64,000 nt of DNA from Massilia antarctica (GTDB lineage Bacteria > Pseudomonadota > Gammaproteobacteria > Burkholderiales > Burkholderiaceae_D). Where the stretch lies: assembly GCF_015689335.1 (NCBI RefSeq), contig NZ_CP065053.1, positions 6,510,001 to 6,574,000 of the forward strand, in the 5' to 3' direction. The position numbers were made by a program, and so were the translations under genes. The notes under the pieces are model-generated. The model worked only from the letters and a program-made list of their open reading frames with translations. It had not been told where the DNA came from and searched no databases. Positions 1-9,399 of the stretch are shown here, one piece after another. Within the stretch, counting starts at the first letter, position 1. Each line of letters begins with the position of its first letter.

Positions 1-395
1 AACCGCACGGCGGCATCGACCCTTTCCTGGGGATGAACCAGCGCCGGATCGACGGCGCCCTTCTGCTTTGGCGTCAAGCTTGCGTAAGCGCTATCGTAGA
101 TATCGTATTTCCGCGGTACTACCCCTGTCTGGGCAAACCCGCCTCCGGCCACATCGGCGATGCCTGTACCGGTCAATTTCTTACTCAAGGCATCGAGTTT
201 GTCGAACCTCACCCAATATGAACCAGAAACCGACACGAACCCGCCACGGCCATCGAAGTCGACCATGAAGTCCTGGGACGCCGGTCCGGCATGACGCAGG
301 AAAGAATGGTTCTTCTTTCGGTACTTATAGCCCTTCTCGACCATGATGGGAACAAGCTGGTCGAGTACCGCTTGAGATGGTCCTGCTTTTGCCAT
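1..395 (-). CDS. hypothetical protein, 3' end beyond window
   Basis: An open reading frame runs leftwards from ATG at 393-395 to the window edge, so about 131 N-terminal residues are visible and the C-terminus is missing. It begins MAKAGPSQAVLDQLVPIMVE, with no signal peptide or membrane segment. The opening pattern (helix, then KGYKYRKKNHSFLR) loosely resembles DUF4304-type proteins, but this is weak. No function is assigned. The upstream sequence has only a poor ribosome binding site. It lies downstream of the LysR gene on the same strand, 74 bases away. Confidence 0.6.
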   Translation of the reverse strand, partial: MAKAGPSQAVLDQLVPIMVEKGYKYRKKNHSFLRHAGPASQDFMVDFDGRGGFVSVSGSYWVRFDKLDALSKKLTGTGIADVAGGGFAQTGVVPRKYDIYDSAYASLTPKQKGAVDPALVHPQERVDAAVR

Positions 396-469
396 GTGGA
401 GACAACCCTTTTTTTGCGTGAACGTGGACAGACGGGATGCCATCGTACAGCAGCGAGGATGCGGCCGGG

Positions 470-1408
470 CTAACTGGCGCTGCGCTGGTAAAACCCTTCC
501 AGCTCGCTGCGCACCAGCTCCTGCCCATGTTCGATCACGAAATCCTGGAACGCGGCGGCCACCTTGGGGATCGGCTGGCCGGCCAGGTGCATCACCTGCC
601 AGTCGGCGTCGACCGGATTGCCCTTGAGCGGGAGCATGCGCAGCAAGCCCGATTTGAATTCGAGCGCGCAGGCGTGCACCGACAAAAAGCCGACCCCCAG
701 GCCGGCCGACACCATGCGCTTGATCGCCTCATTGGACGACACTTCGGACCCGAAATTGAGCGCGTGCCCGCCCTCCTTGAACAGCCGTTCGACGGCGGTG
801 CGCGTGCCCGACCCGCGCTCGCGCACCAGCAGGTTGGCGCCCACCACATCGGCCAGGGTCAGCTTCCTCTTTTTCATCAAAGGATGGTCGGCGGCGGCCA
901 CGAAGCCCATCGGATGGCGCGCGAAGCGGGCCGCGTTGGTGCGCAGTTCGCGCGGCGGCGTGCCCATGATGGCCACGTCGATCTCTTGGCGCGCCAGCAT
1001 GTTGACGATTTCAACCCGGTTGCCCACCTGGAGTTTCAGGCGCACGTCGGGCCGCTCCAGGGTGAACGGCACCAGCAGCGGCGGCAGCAAATGCTCGGCC
1101 GTGGTGACCGCGCCGATGCGCAGGGTGCCGCTGGTGACGCCCTGCAGCGCCGACAGCTCGTCGCCGGCATGCTCCCACAGGCGCAGGATGCGTTCGGCGA
1201 AATCGACCAGCACTTCGCCGGCGGCGGTCAGCTGGATACCGCGCCCGTCCTTGCGCACCAGCGCCACGCCGGTAATGCTTTCCAAGGTGCGCAGTTGCAG
1301 CGATACCGCCGGCTGCGTCACATGCATGGCCTCCGCCGCCTTCGACACGCTCTCGTGGCGGGCCACGAGCACCAGCGACTGGAGCTGGCGAAAGCTGGCG
1401 TGATACAT
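470..1408 (-). CDS. LysR-family transcriptional regulator, CbbR-like
   Basis: 312 residues, normal for LysR regulators. The N-terminal winged helix-turn-helix (about residues 5-65) carries AMHVTQPAVSLQLRTLE, followed by the linker helix and a two-lobed effector domain (about 95-300). The run GTLRIGAVTTAEHLLPPLL and the overall pattern are closest to CbbR/RuBisCO-operon regulators. There are no Calvin-cycle genes nearby, so the target cannot be read from context. It may act on its own promoter or on the MipA/OmpV gene upstream in the same orientation. The family is secure; the CbbR subgroup is inference. Confidence 0.9.
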   Translation of the reverse strand: MYHASFRQLQSLVLVARHESVSKAAEAMHVTQPAVSLQLRTLESITGVALVRKDGRGIQLTAAGEVLVDFAERILRLWEHAGDELSALQGVTSGTLRIGAVTTAEHLLPPLLVPFTLERPDVRLKLQVGNRVEIVNMLARQEIDVAIMGTPPRELRTNAARFARHPMGFVAAADHPLMKKRKLTLADVVGANLLVRERGSGTRTAVERLFKEGGHALNFGSEVSSNEAIKRMVSAGLGVGFLSVHACALEFKSGLLRMLPLKGNPVDADWQVMHLAGQPIPKVAAAFQDFVIEHGQELVRSELEGFYQRSAS

Positions 1409-1489
1409 AAGCTATTCCCTATCGATTGGTGGATGACGCGATCAAACTGCAACGGCCACGCCATGATAGACCAGTCGGCGCAACCTGGT

Positions 1490-2284
1490 TCAGAATGCGT
1501 AATTGACCGTCACCGCCAGCACCGGCGCCGTCTTGCGCTTGACGATCGGGCTGTCCGCGGCGTCGCCCACGACGCCAACCACGCCCGCCATGGTGTTGAC
1601 CGACCATTCCTTGTTCAGCTTATGGTTCCAGTTGGCGCCCGCGCTCACGCGCGAGAAGCCGGCCTTGGTGTCATAGCGCTTGTAGCCGGAGCTCAGGCTC
1701 TGGGCCGCGGTCACGCCGTAAAACGCCTGCATGTTCTTTTTGTCGCTGTAGGTGGCCGACATGTACACGCCCACCTGATCGGCTTCGCTCTTGATCAGGG
1801 CCCTCTGCACGCCCAGCTCATAACTGTTGCCGCGCTCGCGGTTCGTCAGCGCCATCATGGCGCGCAGGCCCACGCCGAAGCCGCTATCGAACTCGTACCC
1901 GACACCGAACACGCCCAGCGCCGACGATTTGATGTCGCCCATGCCCGCGAGCGCGTCCGATCCTTGCGAGAAGCGGTGATCGCGGTCGCTGCGCCGGCCG
2001 GCGAAGCCGAGCGCGCCGCTCAGGGAGACCGGTCCGACCTTGGTCTTGTAGCCGATGCCGCTCACCGTGCTGGCGAAAAAGCCGCTGGCGTGCTGGTAGT
2101 CCGCCACCACGATGGGCAGCGCCCGCACCTTGTCGCTGCCGGAATACTCGGGCAGGACGGCCGCGCCCAGGCCTACGGTCATGGTCGATTCGCCCGGTTT
2201 GGCGGCAATGCCCATGTCGGCGGCGTGAAGGGCGGGAGCAAGTGTGCTCAGCAAGAAGATGGCGGCGTGGCGAAAACGTAACAT
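1490..2284 (-). CDS. MipA/OmpV family outer membrane protein
   Basis: 264 residues with a cleavable signal peptide (about 1-21, ending ALHA before AD). Alternating beta-strand segments follow, and the protein ends in the aromatic C-terminal pattern VNYAF expected for insertion by the BAM complex. The MipA/OmpV family forms outer membrane barrels; E. coli MipA scaffolds murein synthases, and other members bind osmolytes or antibiotics. The GSDKVRALPIVVADYQ stretch is typical of the family. The gene lies 81 bases upstream of the LysR gene on the same strand. Substrate or partner is not visible from sequence. Confidence 0.88.
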   Translation of the reverse strand: MLRFRHAAIFLLSTLAPALHAADMGIAAKPGESTMTVGLGAAVLPEYSGSDKVRALPIVVADYQHASGFFASTVSGIGYKTKVGPVSLSGALGFAGRRSDRDHRFSQGSDALAGMGDIKSSALGVFGVGYEFDSGFGVGLRAMMALTNRERGNSYELGVQRALIKSEADQVGVYMSATYSDKKNMQAFYGVTAAQSLSSGYKRYDTKAGFSRVSAGANWNHKLNKEWSVNTMAGVVGVVGDAADSPIVKRKTAPVLAVTVNYAF

Positions 2285-2594
2285 GACGGTGTCCTTGAAG
2301 TAGTGGTGGGCGGCGTTTGCTTGAGATATTGAAACGACGGGCCGGAGTGTCGCAATGTTTTCAAAGCAGCACCACGGAATCCTCCGGCGTACCGGACGAC
2401 GGTCTCAAACGTAGCGCCAGGAGATACTTTCAGCCCCTGTCCCTGATACCGCCCGTGCCGCCGGCGCATGCATACGTATAAGGAACGCCTTATGAATATC
2501 GGCAAATGTCTGATTTTTCTTTTGTTGCGTGCGCCTCTATATTGACATCCGGTCAACGCCCTTTCACATCGCGACACCTACAGGAGGAGACACC
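2285..2594. promoter_or_regulatory. divergent control region with two inverted repeats
   Basis: This 310-base gap separates the MipA/OmpV gene (minus) from the NADH dehydrogenase-like gene (plus). It holds two perfect inverted repeats: ATAAGG-N4-CCTTAT at 2478-2493 and TTGAC-N5-GTCAA at 2542-2556. The second repeat contains TTGACA (2542-2547), which could be a -35 box, but no good -10 box follows. A strong ribosome binding site, AGGAGG, lies at 2582-2587. No other gene is seen in the gap. Confidence 0.45.
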
Positions 2595-3893
2595 ATGGAA
2601 ACCATCGTCATCGTCGGCGGCGGCGCCGGAGGACTGGAACTGGCCACCCGGCTCGGTAACAGCGCCGGCAAGGCAGGCCGCGCAAGAGTCGTTCTGGTCG
2701 ACCGCTGGCCCACCCATTTCTGGAAGCCCCTGCTGCACACGGTCGCCTCGGGCAAGCACGATCCCCAGGTGATGGCAATCGACTATGCAGCGCAGGCGTC
2801 CGAACACGGCTTCGAGTTCGCACGCGGCGAAGTGCTTTGTGTGGACCGTGAAGCGCGGCGCGTGTCGCTGGCGCCGTGGATCGCCGACGACGGCGCCGAA
2901 GTACTGCCAGCGCGTTCGGTCGGCTACGACAAGCTGGTGCTGGCGCTCGGGTCGGTCACCAATTTTTTCGGCGTGCCCGGCGCCGAGCAGCACGTGCTGA
3001 CCCTGGACGACGTGGTGCAGGCCGAAACGTTCCGCCAGCGCTTCGTGGACGGCTGCATTCAGGCCAGCGCGCGCCAGGCCGCCGGCGGCCAGCACAATCC
3101 CGGCATCGACATCGTGATCGTCGGCGGCGGCGCCACCGGCGTGGAGCTGGCGGCCGAATTGAGCCATAGCGCGCGCACCCTGGCCAAATACAATGTGCAC
3201 GCGCTCGACCCGGTGCGCCATGTGCGCATCCGCATCCTGGAGCGCGGTTCGCTGCTGCTGCCACACCTGCATCCACGCCAGTCCAAACGCGCCGCGCGCC
3301 ACCTGCGCGCGCTCGGCATCAAGGTGCTGACCGACACCGCCGTGGCGCGCGTCGATGCCGGCGCGGTGCTCGATACGGAGGGCTGCATCTATCCCTCGGC
3401 CATCACCCTGTGGGCTGCGGGGGTGGAAGCGCCGCCGCTGTGCGCTACCCTGGGCTTGACCACCAACGCCCTGCGCCAGATCGCGGTGGCGCCCTCGCTG
3501 CAGGCGCTCGACGATCCGGACGTGTACGCGATCGGCGACTGCGCCAATTTCGTGTGCCCGGTCATGGGCAAGGTACCGCCGCGCGCGCAGGCCGCGCACC
3601 AGCAGGCCATGTACCTGGCGCAGGTGCTGGGGCAGGCGTCGCCCCTCAAGGGGCCGTTTGCCTACCGCGATTACGGCTCGCTGGTGTCGCTCGGCCCACT
3701 GGCGGCGGTCGGAGTGCTCACGCGCACGGCGGGCGGACGCAAATACGCCGTAGGCGGCCCGCTGGCCAGGGTGCTGTATGCGCTGATGTACCGCAAGCAC
3801 CAGATGGCACTGCACGGGGTGGTGAGGATGTCGGCGCAGACGGTGGCGGACTGGATCCGCAAAAAGCTGTCGCCGGCGGTCAAGCTGCATTAG
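2595..3893 (+). CDS. ndh: type II NADH dehydrogenase-like FAD oxidoreductase
   Basis: 432 residues. The start at 2595 is chosen because AGGAGG precedes it by a good spacing and METIVIVGGG opens directly into the FAD Rossmann fold. GGGAGG (8-13) binds FAD, a second GGGATG (about 177-182) binds NAD(P)H, and YAIGDC is the usual second FAD contact. The segment HFWKPLLHTVASG is characteristic of NDH-2 enzymes, which pass electrons from NADH to quinone at the inner membrane without pumping protons. A C-terminal amphipathic region would suit membrane attachment. Other quinone-reducing members of the family cannot be excluded. Confidence 0.85.
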   Translation: METIVIVGGGAGGLELATRLGNSAGKAGRARVVLVDRWPTHFWKPLLHTVASGKHDPQVMAIDYAAQASEHGFEFARGEVLCVDREARRVSLAPWIADDGAEVLPARSVGYDKLVLALGSVTNFFGVPGAEQHVLTLDDVVQAETFRQRFVDGCIQASARQAAGGQHNPGIDIVIVGGGATGVELAAELSHSARTLAKYNVHALDPVRHVRIRILERGSLLLPHLHPRQSKRAARHLRALGIKVLTDTAVARVDAGAVLDTEGCIYPSAITLWAAGVEAPPLCATLGLTTNALRQIAVAPSLQALDDPDVYAIGDCANFVCPVMGKVPPRAQAAHQQAMYLAQVLGQASPLKGPFAYRDYGSLVSLGPLAAVGVLTRTAGGRKYAVGGPLARVLYALMYRKHQMALHGVVRMSAQTVADWIRKKLSPAVKLH

Positions 3894-3986
3894 GGCGCGC
3901 GTGGCGATTGCGGGCCTGCGTCGCCTGGGTTTATAGTCAGGCCTGGTGTTCAAGATCATTGACATGCACGGACCAAGGAGATCGCC

Positions 3987-5465
3987 ATGCCGCATCTGCC
4001 ACCCCTCGGCCTGCCCGCGCGCAGGCGCCTCGCCGGCGCGCTCTGCGCCCTCTTCGCTACCGCTACAGCCCACGCGGGCGGCTGGGAGACCGTTTCGGCG
4101 TCGCGCACCTACAACACCATTCCGGTGGATAGCGACGATACCGTCAACCCCCTGCGCGGCTACCACCGCTGGCAAAACCAGGAACTGGTGCCGCAGGCGG
4201 CGCCCGCCCTCGACGCCTTCCGCCGCTACCACTGGCGCGACCTGGAAAGCGTGCAAGGCCAGTACACCTTCGGCGCGATCCTGGCCGATCTGAAAGCGGC
4301 GCGCGACCAGGGCCGCAAATACGCCTTCCGCCTGCGCATGATGGCCGGCTATGACGACGGCCAGCTGTACGCCCCGGCCTACCTGGCCGGCAACGCATCC
4401 TGCCTGCACGGCTGCGGCTTCTGGGCCGATTCCGGCGCCGCTTCCGGTAAGACCTGGGTCCCCGACTGGAACGATCCTTTCGTGCTGGCGCGTTCGCGCG
4501 CGCTGCTGCAAGCGCTGGCGCAAGCGATCGCCGCCTCCGGCAACGGCGCCAGCATCGCCTGGATCGATGTCGGCTTGTACGGCCAGTACGGCGAATGGGC
4601 GATGCGCAAGAGCGTCTACGCCAACCGTCCGGCCGGCATCGAGGAAGCCGGCACGGACACCCGGCGCGCGATCGCGCAGATGCATTTCGAGGCCTTCCCC
4701 GACCAGCAATTCGTCATGTTCATCCCGTACGCGAACCGCGACGCGCTGCACTACGCCCTGCTGGAACAGGCCATCACCAGCAAACCGGTGGGCCTGCGCG
4801 CCGATTGCCTGGCCCAGGCGGGCTACTTCAGGCAGTGGACCGACCACCCGGACGACTGGCGCCAGTTCGCCGACCAATGGCGCAAGGCGCCCTTCGTCGC
4901 CGAATTCTGCCCGTTCGACAGCGGCCAGGCCGGCCCGGCGACGGCGCGCGCCCAGGCCAGCGAATTTCACATCTCTTCGGTGGGCAACGCCAATTTCGCC
5001 CTGCCCAAGCCGGATAATCAGCGCTGGCTCTCGCTCAGCGAGCCGGAACGGCACGACATGCTAATGCTGGGCCGCGAAGCGGGCTACCGCTATGGCGTCG
5101 ACAGCACCTGGGTGAGCCTCACGGCCGATGGCCAGCTGACCCTCGCGGCCACCTTCCGCAACAGCGGCAACGCGCCCACTTACGAGCCGTGGAAGGTCAG
5201 ACTGGAGATCGTCGACGCCGGCGGCGTGGCACGCTGGTCGGCTAGCGTGCCGGTGGACTTGAACAGCCTGGCGGGCGGCGCCGTCACCACGTCGGTGCAG
5301 TCGAGCTGGCGGGTGCCGGCGCTGGCGGCCGGCAGCTATGGCCTGCGCCTGGTCGCGCGCGACACCAGCTCGGCCGATGGCCAGCAGCGCCGCCCGCTGG
5401 CATGGGTGTCGGGTGAACGCGACGCCGACGGCGGCCTGACCTTGCTCAACTTGCGCAGCCGATAA
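3987..5465 (+). CDS. secreted DUF4832 domain protein
   Basis: 492 residues, preceded by an AGGAG ribosome binding site. An arginine-rich n-region and hydrophobic core (about 8-28, cleavage near THA-HAGG) form a signal peptide. The body shows the DUF4874/DUF4832 pattern: NPLRGYHRW near the start of the mature chain, then a barrel-like region with WIDVGLYGQYGEW and a C-terminal beta-sandwich (about 370-490) with FRNSGNAPTYEPW. The family resembles glycoside hydrolase barrels, but its activity is not established, so only secretion and fold are claimed. Confidence 0.82.
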   Translation: MPHLPPLGLPARRRLAGALCALFATATAHAGGWETVSASRTYNTIPVDSDDTVNPLRGYHRWQNQELVPQAAPALDAFRRYHWRDLESVQGQYTFGAILADLKAARDQGRKYAFRLRMMAGYDDGQLYAPAYLAGNASCLHGCGFWADSGAASGKTWVPDWNDPFVLARSRALLQALAQAIAASGNGASIAWIDVGLYGQYGEWAMRKSVYANRPAGIEEAGTDTRRAIAQMHFEAFPDQQFVMFIPYANRDALHYALLEQAITSKPVGLRADCLAQAGYFRQWTDHPDDWRQFADQWRKAPFVAEFCPFDSGQAGPATARAQASEFHISSVGNANFALPKPDNQRWLSLSEPERHDMLMLGREAGYRYGVDSTWVSLTADGQLTLAATFRNSGNAPTYEPWKVRLEIVDAGGVARWSASVPVDLNSLAGGAVTTSVQSSWRVPALAAGSYGLRLVARDTSSADGQQRRPLAWVSGERDADGGLTLLNLRSR

Positions 5466-5517
5466 AATGTGGCGGCCCCATGGTAGCATCGGTTTCGGGC
5501 GACAACTTGCGAGGGCA

Positions 5518-6132
5518 ATGATGAAAAAGAACATGATTGGGCCATTGGCCGCACTGCTGGCGGGGGCGCTGCTGTCGGGCTGCGACACGATGACGCCGGA
5601 CGAGTGCAGATCCGCGAACTGGAACGATATCGGCCTGCGCGACGGCAGCGCCGGAAAACCCATGTACCTGCTTGAAGAACGCGCCAAGGCGTGCTCCAAG
5701 GCCGGCACCACGGTCGATTCGGCCAGCTACATCGCCGGCCGGGAACGGGGCTTGCGCAGCTTTTGCCGGCTGGAGAATGCCGCCCCGCTCGGCCTGAACG
5801 GCACCGCCTACGCGGGAGTCTGTCCGGCGCCGATCGACTTCGAGTTCCGCCGCCGCCATCAAGCCGGATTCGCCGTGTACACCTTGCGCAGCGAGATCAG
5901 CGGGCTCGATAACCGTAGCGAGCGTTTGCAACGCAAGCTGCGCGAAGCCGACAATGACGAATCGAAGCAACTGGCGGCCACCGACAAGGACGATGAGCGC
6001 AAGCGCATTCGCCGCGAGTTCGATGAGCGCCGCCGCAATCTGCGCAACGAATTGCGCGATATCGACCGCTCGGTGCAAAGCGCCCGCGACGCCCTGCGCT
6101 CGGCCGAATACACGCTCGACACCCTGCGCTGA
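5518..6132 (+). CDS. DUF2799 lipoprotein
   Basis: 204 residues. The start is ATG at 5518 or 5521, behind GAGGG. A short basic n-region, a hydrophobic core and the lipobox LLSGC predict lipidation on the cysteine. The mature part carries the DUF2799 pattern (WNDIGLRDGSAG, followed by repeated cysteine and ERG motifs). The second half (about 120-204) is a charged, Arg/Glu-rich coiled coil. Function is unknown. It starts 52 bases after the DUF4832 gene and may be read through from it. Confidence 0.85.
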   Translation: MMKKNMIGPLAALLAGALLSGCDTMTPDECRSANWNDIGLRDGSAGKPMYLLEERAKACSKAGTTVDSASYIAGRERGLRSFCRLENAAPLGLNGTAYAGVCPAPIDFEFRRRHQAGFAVYTLRSEISGLDNRSERLQRKLREADNDESKQLAATDKDDERKRIRREFDERRRNLRNELRDIDRSVQSARDALRSAEYTLDTLR

Positions 6133-6300
6133 GCATCGCTCCACGCGCCGCCGGGCCCGCAATCCGGCCGGCGCGCCGCAGTTCGCGCCGCCCCGCTGCA
6201 TTTGGCGCCGTTTTCCCGCATCTCGTCGCATGTCCCCCTGGCCCCGGTTGCTTGTCGATAAAGTCACCTCATCGACACCACAAACCAACCGGAGAACACC

Positions 6301-6723
6301 ATGCACCACCTGCTCGCCATCGCCTTCTGCAGCGCCGCCCTGCTGACAGCCTCCCTGGCCGGCGCCGCCGACCTCACCATCCGCATCGACGACGTGCGCA
6401 GCGACGACGGCACGGTCATGCTGGCCCTGTACAACTCGGCCGGCGGCTTCCTCAAGCACGCCATGGGCAGCGCCGACGCAAAAGCCGCCAAGGGCAGCAC
6501 CACCATCGTCGTCAAGGATCTGCCGGCCGGCCCCTACGCCTTCGCCATCTACCACGATGCCAACGGCAATGGCAAAATGGATGCCAATATGATGGGCATG
6601 CCGACCGAGGACTACGCATTCAGTAACAACGCCCTCGGTAAAATGGGGCCGCCCAAATTCGACGACGCCATGTTCACCCTTCCAGCGACTGGCCTGAACG
6701 CCACCGTCAGCCTGAAACACTAA
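6301..6723 (+). CDS. DUF2141 domain secreted protein
   Basis: 140 residues with a signal peptide ending near LAGAAD. The mature domain has the DUF2141 signatures: beta-strand start LTIRIDDVRSDDGTVMLALYN, the central YAFAIYHDANGNGKMD (a calcium-loop-like DxNxNGKxD), and the conserved ending MPTEDYAFSNNA with KFDDA. Its ribosome binding site is ACCGGAG. It is the first gene of a tight cluster with the carotenoid oxygenase 13 bases downstream. DUF2141 proteins are often found beside carotenoid or sterol genes; no biochemical function is fixed. Confidence 0.88.
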   Translation: MHHLLAIAFCSAALLTASLAGAADLTIRIDDVRSDDGTVMLALYNSAGGFLKHAMGSADAKAAKGSTTIVVKDLPAGPYAFAIYHDANGNGKMDANMMGMPTEDYAFSNNALGKMGPPKFDDAMFTLPATGLNATVSLKH

Positions 6724-6736
6724 GCCGGAGACCGCC

Positions 6737-8233
6737 ATGCAACGCCGTACCTTCCTCACTTGCGCCGCCAGCCTGGCCGCCCTCGGCCTCGTTCCCGGCA
6801 GCGCCATGGCCGATGCCGCCACCTTCGGCCGCTTCCACGCGGCGCTCGAACGCGATCCCACCCTGGCGGTGTACGCCAACACGGTCGGCCAGCAGGCCGG
6901 CGCGGCGCGCATCACGGGGCGCATCCCGTCGGACCTGAACGGCGTCTTCTTCCGCAACGGACCCGGACGTTTTGAACTGGGCGGCGAACGCCATCACCAC
7001 TGGTTCGACGGCGACGGTTTCGCCCAGCGCTGGCAGGTCGGCGGCGGAAAAGTAAGCCACATCGGCAAATTCGTCGACACCGAACGCTACACCGAAGAAA
7101 ACGCCGCCGGCCAGTTCCTCTACCCGTCCTTCGGCACGTACGTCGGCCGGCGCGGCGTCAAGACCAACGACACCATGAACGCGGCCAATACCAACCTGCT
7201 GCCCTTCAACGGCCGCCTGTACGCCCTGTGGGAAGGCGGCTCGGCCACCGAGGTCGATGCGCGGACCCTGGCCACGGTCGGCATCAAGACCTGGAACGAG
7301 GACATGAAATCGATGCCGTTTTCGGCCCACCCCAAGATCGAGCCAAACGGCGGCATGTGGAATTTCGGCGTCCTGCCCGGGGGCGACAGCCTGGCCCTGT
7401 ACCGCATCGGCGCCGATGGCCAGGTGCAGAGGACGGCCATGGTCAAGGTGACCCAACTGGGCATGGTGCACGACTTCGCGGTCAGCGAGAAGCACCTGAT
7501 CTTCCTCATTCCGCCGTATGACGTGATCAAGGCCGACGACCAGAGCTTCGCCGAACAGCACCACTGGGCCGGCAGCGGCGCCAATGCGCGGCCGTTGCGG
7601 GTGGTGGTGGTGTCCAAGGAGAGCATGGAAATCCGCCAGGTTTTCGAGCTGCCGCCGCATATGGTTTTCCACTTCGGCAATGCCTTCGACGACGGCGCCA
7701 CCACCCGCTTCGACGTGGTGCTGCACGAGGGCGATGCGCTGGCCCAGGTCGGCCGCGTGATGCGCGGCGAGCGCCAGAAAAATTCGTCCGCGCGCGGCTT
7801 CGCGGCCCAGGTCACGCTCGATTACGCGAGCGGCCAGGCCACCACCGCGCGCCTGTTCGGCGCCAGCGAATTCCCGCGCGTGATGCCGCAGGTGGTATCG
7901 CGGCGCCACCGCCAGCTTGCGCTATTGAGCAGTTCGTCCCGCAATGCCGATATCTTCCTCGACACCGTCAACCTGGTCGCCACCGACACCGGCAAGGCCG
8001 ACAGCTACCGCTTCGATACGGGCTGGCAGGTGGAAGAACACGTGCTGGTCCCGCGCGCCAACGCCCGCTCGGAAACCGACGGCTACCTGGTCGGCGTGGC
8101 GCAGGACACCAAACGCGGGCACACCGTGATGACGGTCTTCGACGCCGCCCATGTCAAGGCCGGCCCGCTGGCGCTGGCGCGCCTGCCCTACCGCGCGCCG
8201 CACTGCTTCCACGGTAATTTTCTGGCGGCTTGA
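6737..8233 (+). CDS. carotenoid oxygenase family protein with Tat signal
   Basis: 498 residues of the RPE65/carotenoid cleavage dioxygenase family. These enzymes cleave polyene or stilbene double bonds with O2 using a four-histidine iron centre. Four candidate histidine ligands stand in family contexts: SAHPK, MVHDFA, VFHFGN and CFHGNF near the C-terminus. The N-terminus QRRTFLTCAASLAALG, cleaving near AMA-DA, is a twin-arginine export signal, so the folded iron enzyme is predicted to work in the periplasm. The stop overlaps the start of the sensor kinase gene by one base (TGATG), implying translational coupling. The natural substrate is unknown. Confidence 0.9.
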   Translation: MQRRTFLTCAASLAALGLVPGSAMADAATFGRFHAALERDPTLAVYANTVGQQAGAARITGRIPSDLNGVFFRNGPGRFELGGERHHHWFDGDGFAQRWQVGGGKVSHIGKFVDTERYTEENAAGQFLYPSFGTYVGRRGVKTNDTMNAANTNLLPFNGRLYALWEGGSATEVDARTLATVGIKTWNEDMKSMPFSAHPKIEPNGGMWNFGVLPGGDSLALYRIGADGQVQRTAMVKVTQLGMVHDFAVSEKHLIFLIPPYDVIKADDQSFAEQHHWAGSGANARPLRVVVVSKESMEIRQVFELPPHMVFHFGNAFDDGATTRFDVVLHEGDALAQVGRVMRGERQKNSSARGFAAQVTLDYASGQATTARLFGASEFPRVMPQVVSRRHRQLALLSSSSRNADIFLDTVNLVATDTGKADSYRFDTGWQVEEHVLVPRANARSETDGYLVGVAQDTKRGHTVMTVFDAAHVKAGPLALARLPYRAPHCFHGNFLAA

Positions 8234-9399
8234 TGAACGCGATTCCACCACCGTCGCACACCTCGTCGCACCCGCTCGACATGATCCCGCTGTTCCGGCG
8301 CTGGCGCGGTTCGGCGTGGCGCGACGTGCTCTATACCGGTATCTGGAACCTGCTGATCGCCCTGTTCCTGGCGGCGGCGAACATGCTGTTCAGCGGCGAC
8401 AGCCGCGGCTTCCCCGCTTTTTTCGGGCCGACCCTGGTGATCTCGAACGTGATCGGCTACCTGATTCACGCGGTTTTGAGCGGCGGCGACTGGCTGCTGC
8501 GCGGCTGGCCGTCGCGCCTCACCGGACTGCCGCGCATGCTGTACTTCCTCACCACGGTCTCGCTGTGCGTGGTGGCGGGCCTCCTCCTTGGGAACGCGCT
8601 GCTCAGGGGCGTCAATCCGATGCGCTACCTGAGCGGCGCAGCGAGCCTGGCGCCGCTGCTGCCGTTTGCCCTGTTCGCGGCCCTGATCATGGCCATCGTG
8701 CTGGTCAGCGGCGAGCGCCGCATCGCCACCGAGACCCTGGCCGCGCGCCAGGGCGAGCAGATCGCCAGCGCCGCCCAGCAGCTGGCCGAAGCCCGCCTGC
8801 GCGCGCTGCAAGCCCAGATCGAGCCGCATTTTTTGTACAACACCTTGGCCAATGTGGTGGGCCTGATCGACACCGATCCCGCCCAGGCGCGTCACATGCT
8901 GGAACGCTTCATCGACTACCTGCGCGCCAGCCTGGCCGCCAGCCGCGCCGACCAGGCCACCCTGGGCGCGGAACTCGACCTGGTGGCCGCCTACCTCGAC
9001 GTGCTGGCGGTGCGCATGGGCGCGCGCCTGTCGTACCGCATCGAAGCCGACGGCTGCCGCGACATCGCCATGCCGCCCATGCTGCTGCAGCCGGTCGTTG
9101 AAAACGCCGTCTCGCACGGGCTCGAACCGAAGGTCGAGGGCGGCCAGATCGTCATCCGCGCGGCCTTCCGCGACGCTCAGCTGTGCATCGAAGTGAGCGA
9201 CACCGGCGCGGGACTGGGCAATGCCCCACCCAAACCGGGCGGCGGGGTCGGGCTGTCCAACCTGCGTTCGCGCCTGCGCAGTGTTTATGGTCCCGGAGCT
9301 CAGGTACAATTGCTCGAAAATGAACCGTGCGGGATTACCGTGCGACTGCTGCTGCCCTTGAAAGACACACTGCCATCGACCATCCACGCGCCCTCCTAG
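8233..9399 (+). CDS. LytS/YehU-type sensor histidine kinase
   Basis: 388 residues. ATG at 8233 overlaps the carotenoid oxygenase stop. Four hydrophobic segments (about 25-45, 55-75, 95-115, 130-150) make a membrane sensor with no large periplasmic domain. The His_kinase domain has QIEPHFLYNTL (H-box, near residue 197), and the HATPase has PVVENAVSHG (N-box, near 286) and DTGAGLGN. This is the LytS/YehU/AlgZ class, which phosphorylates LytTR response regulators. The next gene is its partner, overlapping the 3' end by about 70 bases. The signal is unknown; the operon position suggests a link with carotenoid-derived compounds. Confidence 0.92.
   Translation: MNAIPPPSHTSSHPLDMIPLFRRWRGSAWRDVLYTGIWNLLIALFLAAANMLFSGDSRGFPAFFGPTLVISNVIGYLIHAVLSGGDWLLRGWPSRLTGLPRMLYFLTTVSLCVVAGLLLGNALLRGVNPMRYLSGAASLAPLLPFALFAALIMAIVLVSGERRIATETLAARQGEQIASAAQQLAEARLRALQAQIEPHFLYNTLANVVGLIDTDPAQARHMLERFIDYLRASLAASRADQATLGAELDLVAAYLDVLAVRMGARLSYRIEADGCRDIAMPPMLLQPVVENAVSHGLEPKVEGGQIVIRAAFRDAQLCIEVSDTGAGLGNAPPKPGGGVGLSNLRSRLRSVYGPGAQVQLLENEPCGITVRLLLPLKDTLPSTIHAPS

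Noticed and set aside
437..2281. 614-codon plus-strand frame opposite the LysR and MipA/OmpV genes
   Set aside because: It is His/Arg/Ala-rich with no family pattern and lies wholly antisense to two clear genes; it is a high-GC shadow. The same holds for 2553-5054 (-), 11552-13666 (+), 15570-17048 (-), 47156-48904 (-), 50246-52006 (+) and 54839-57709 (-).
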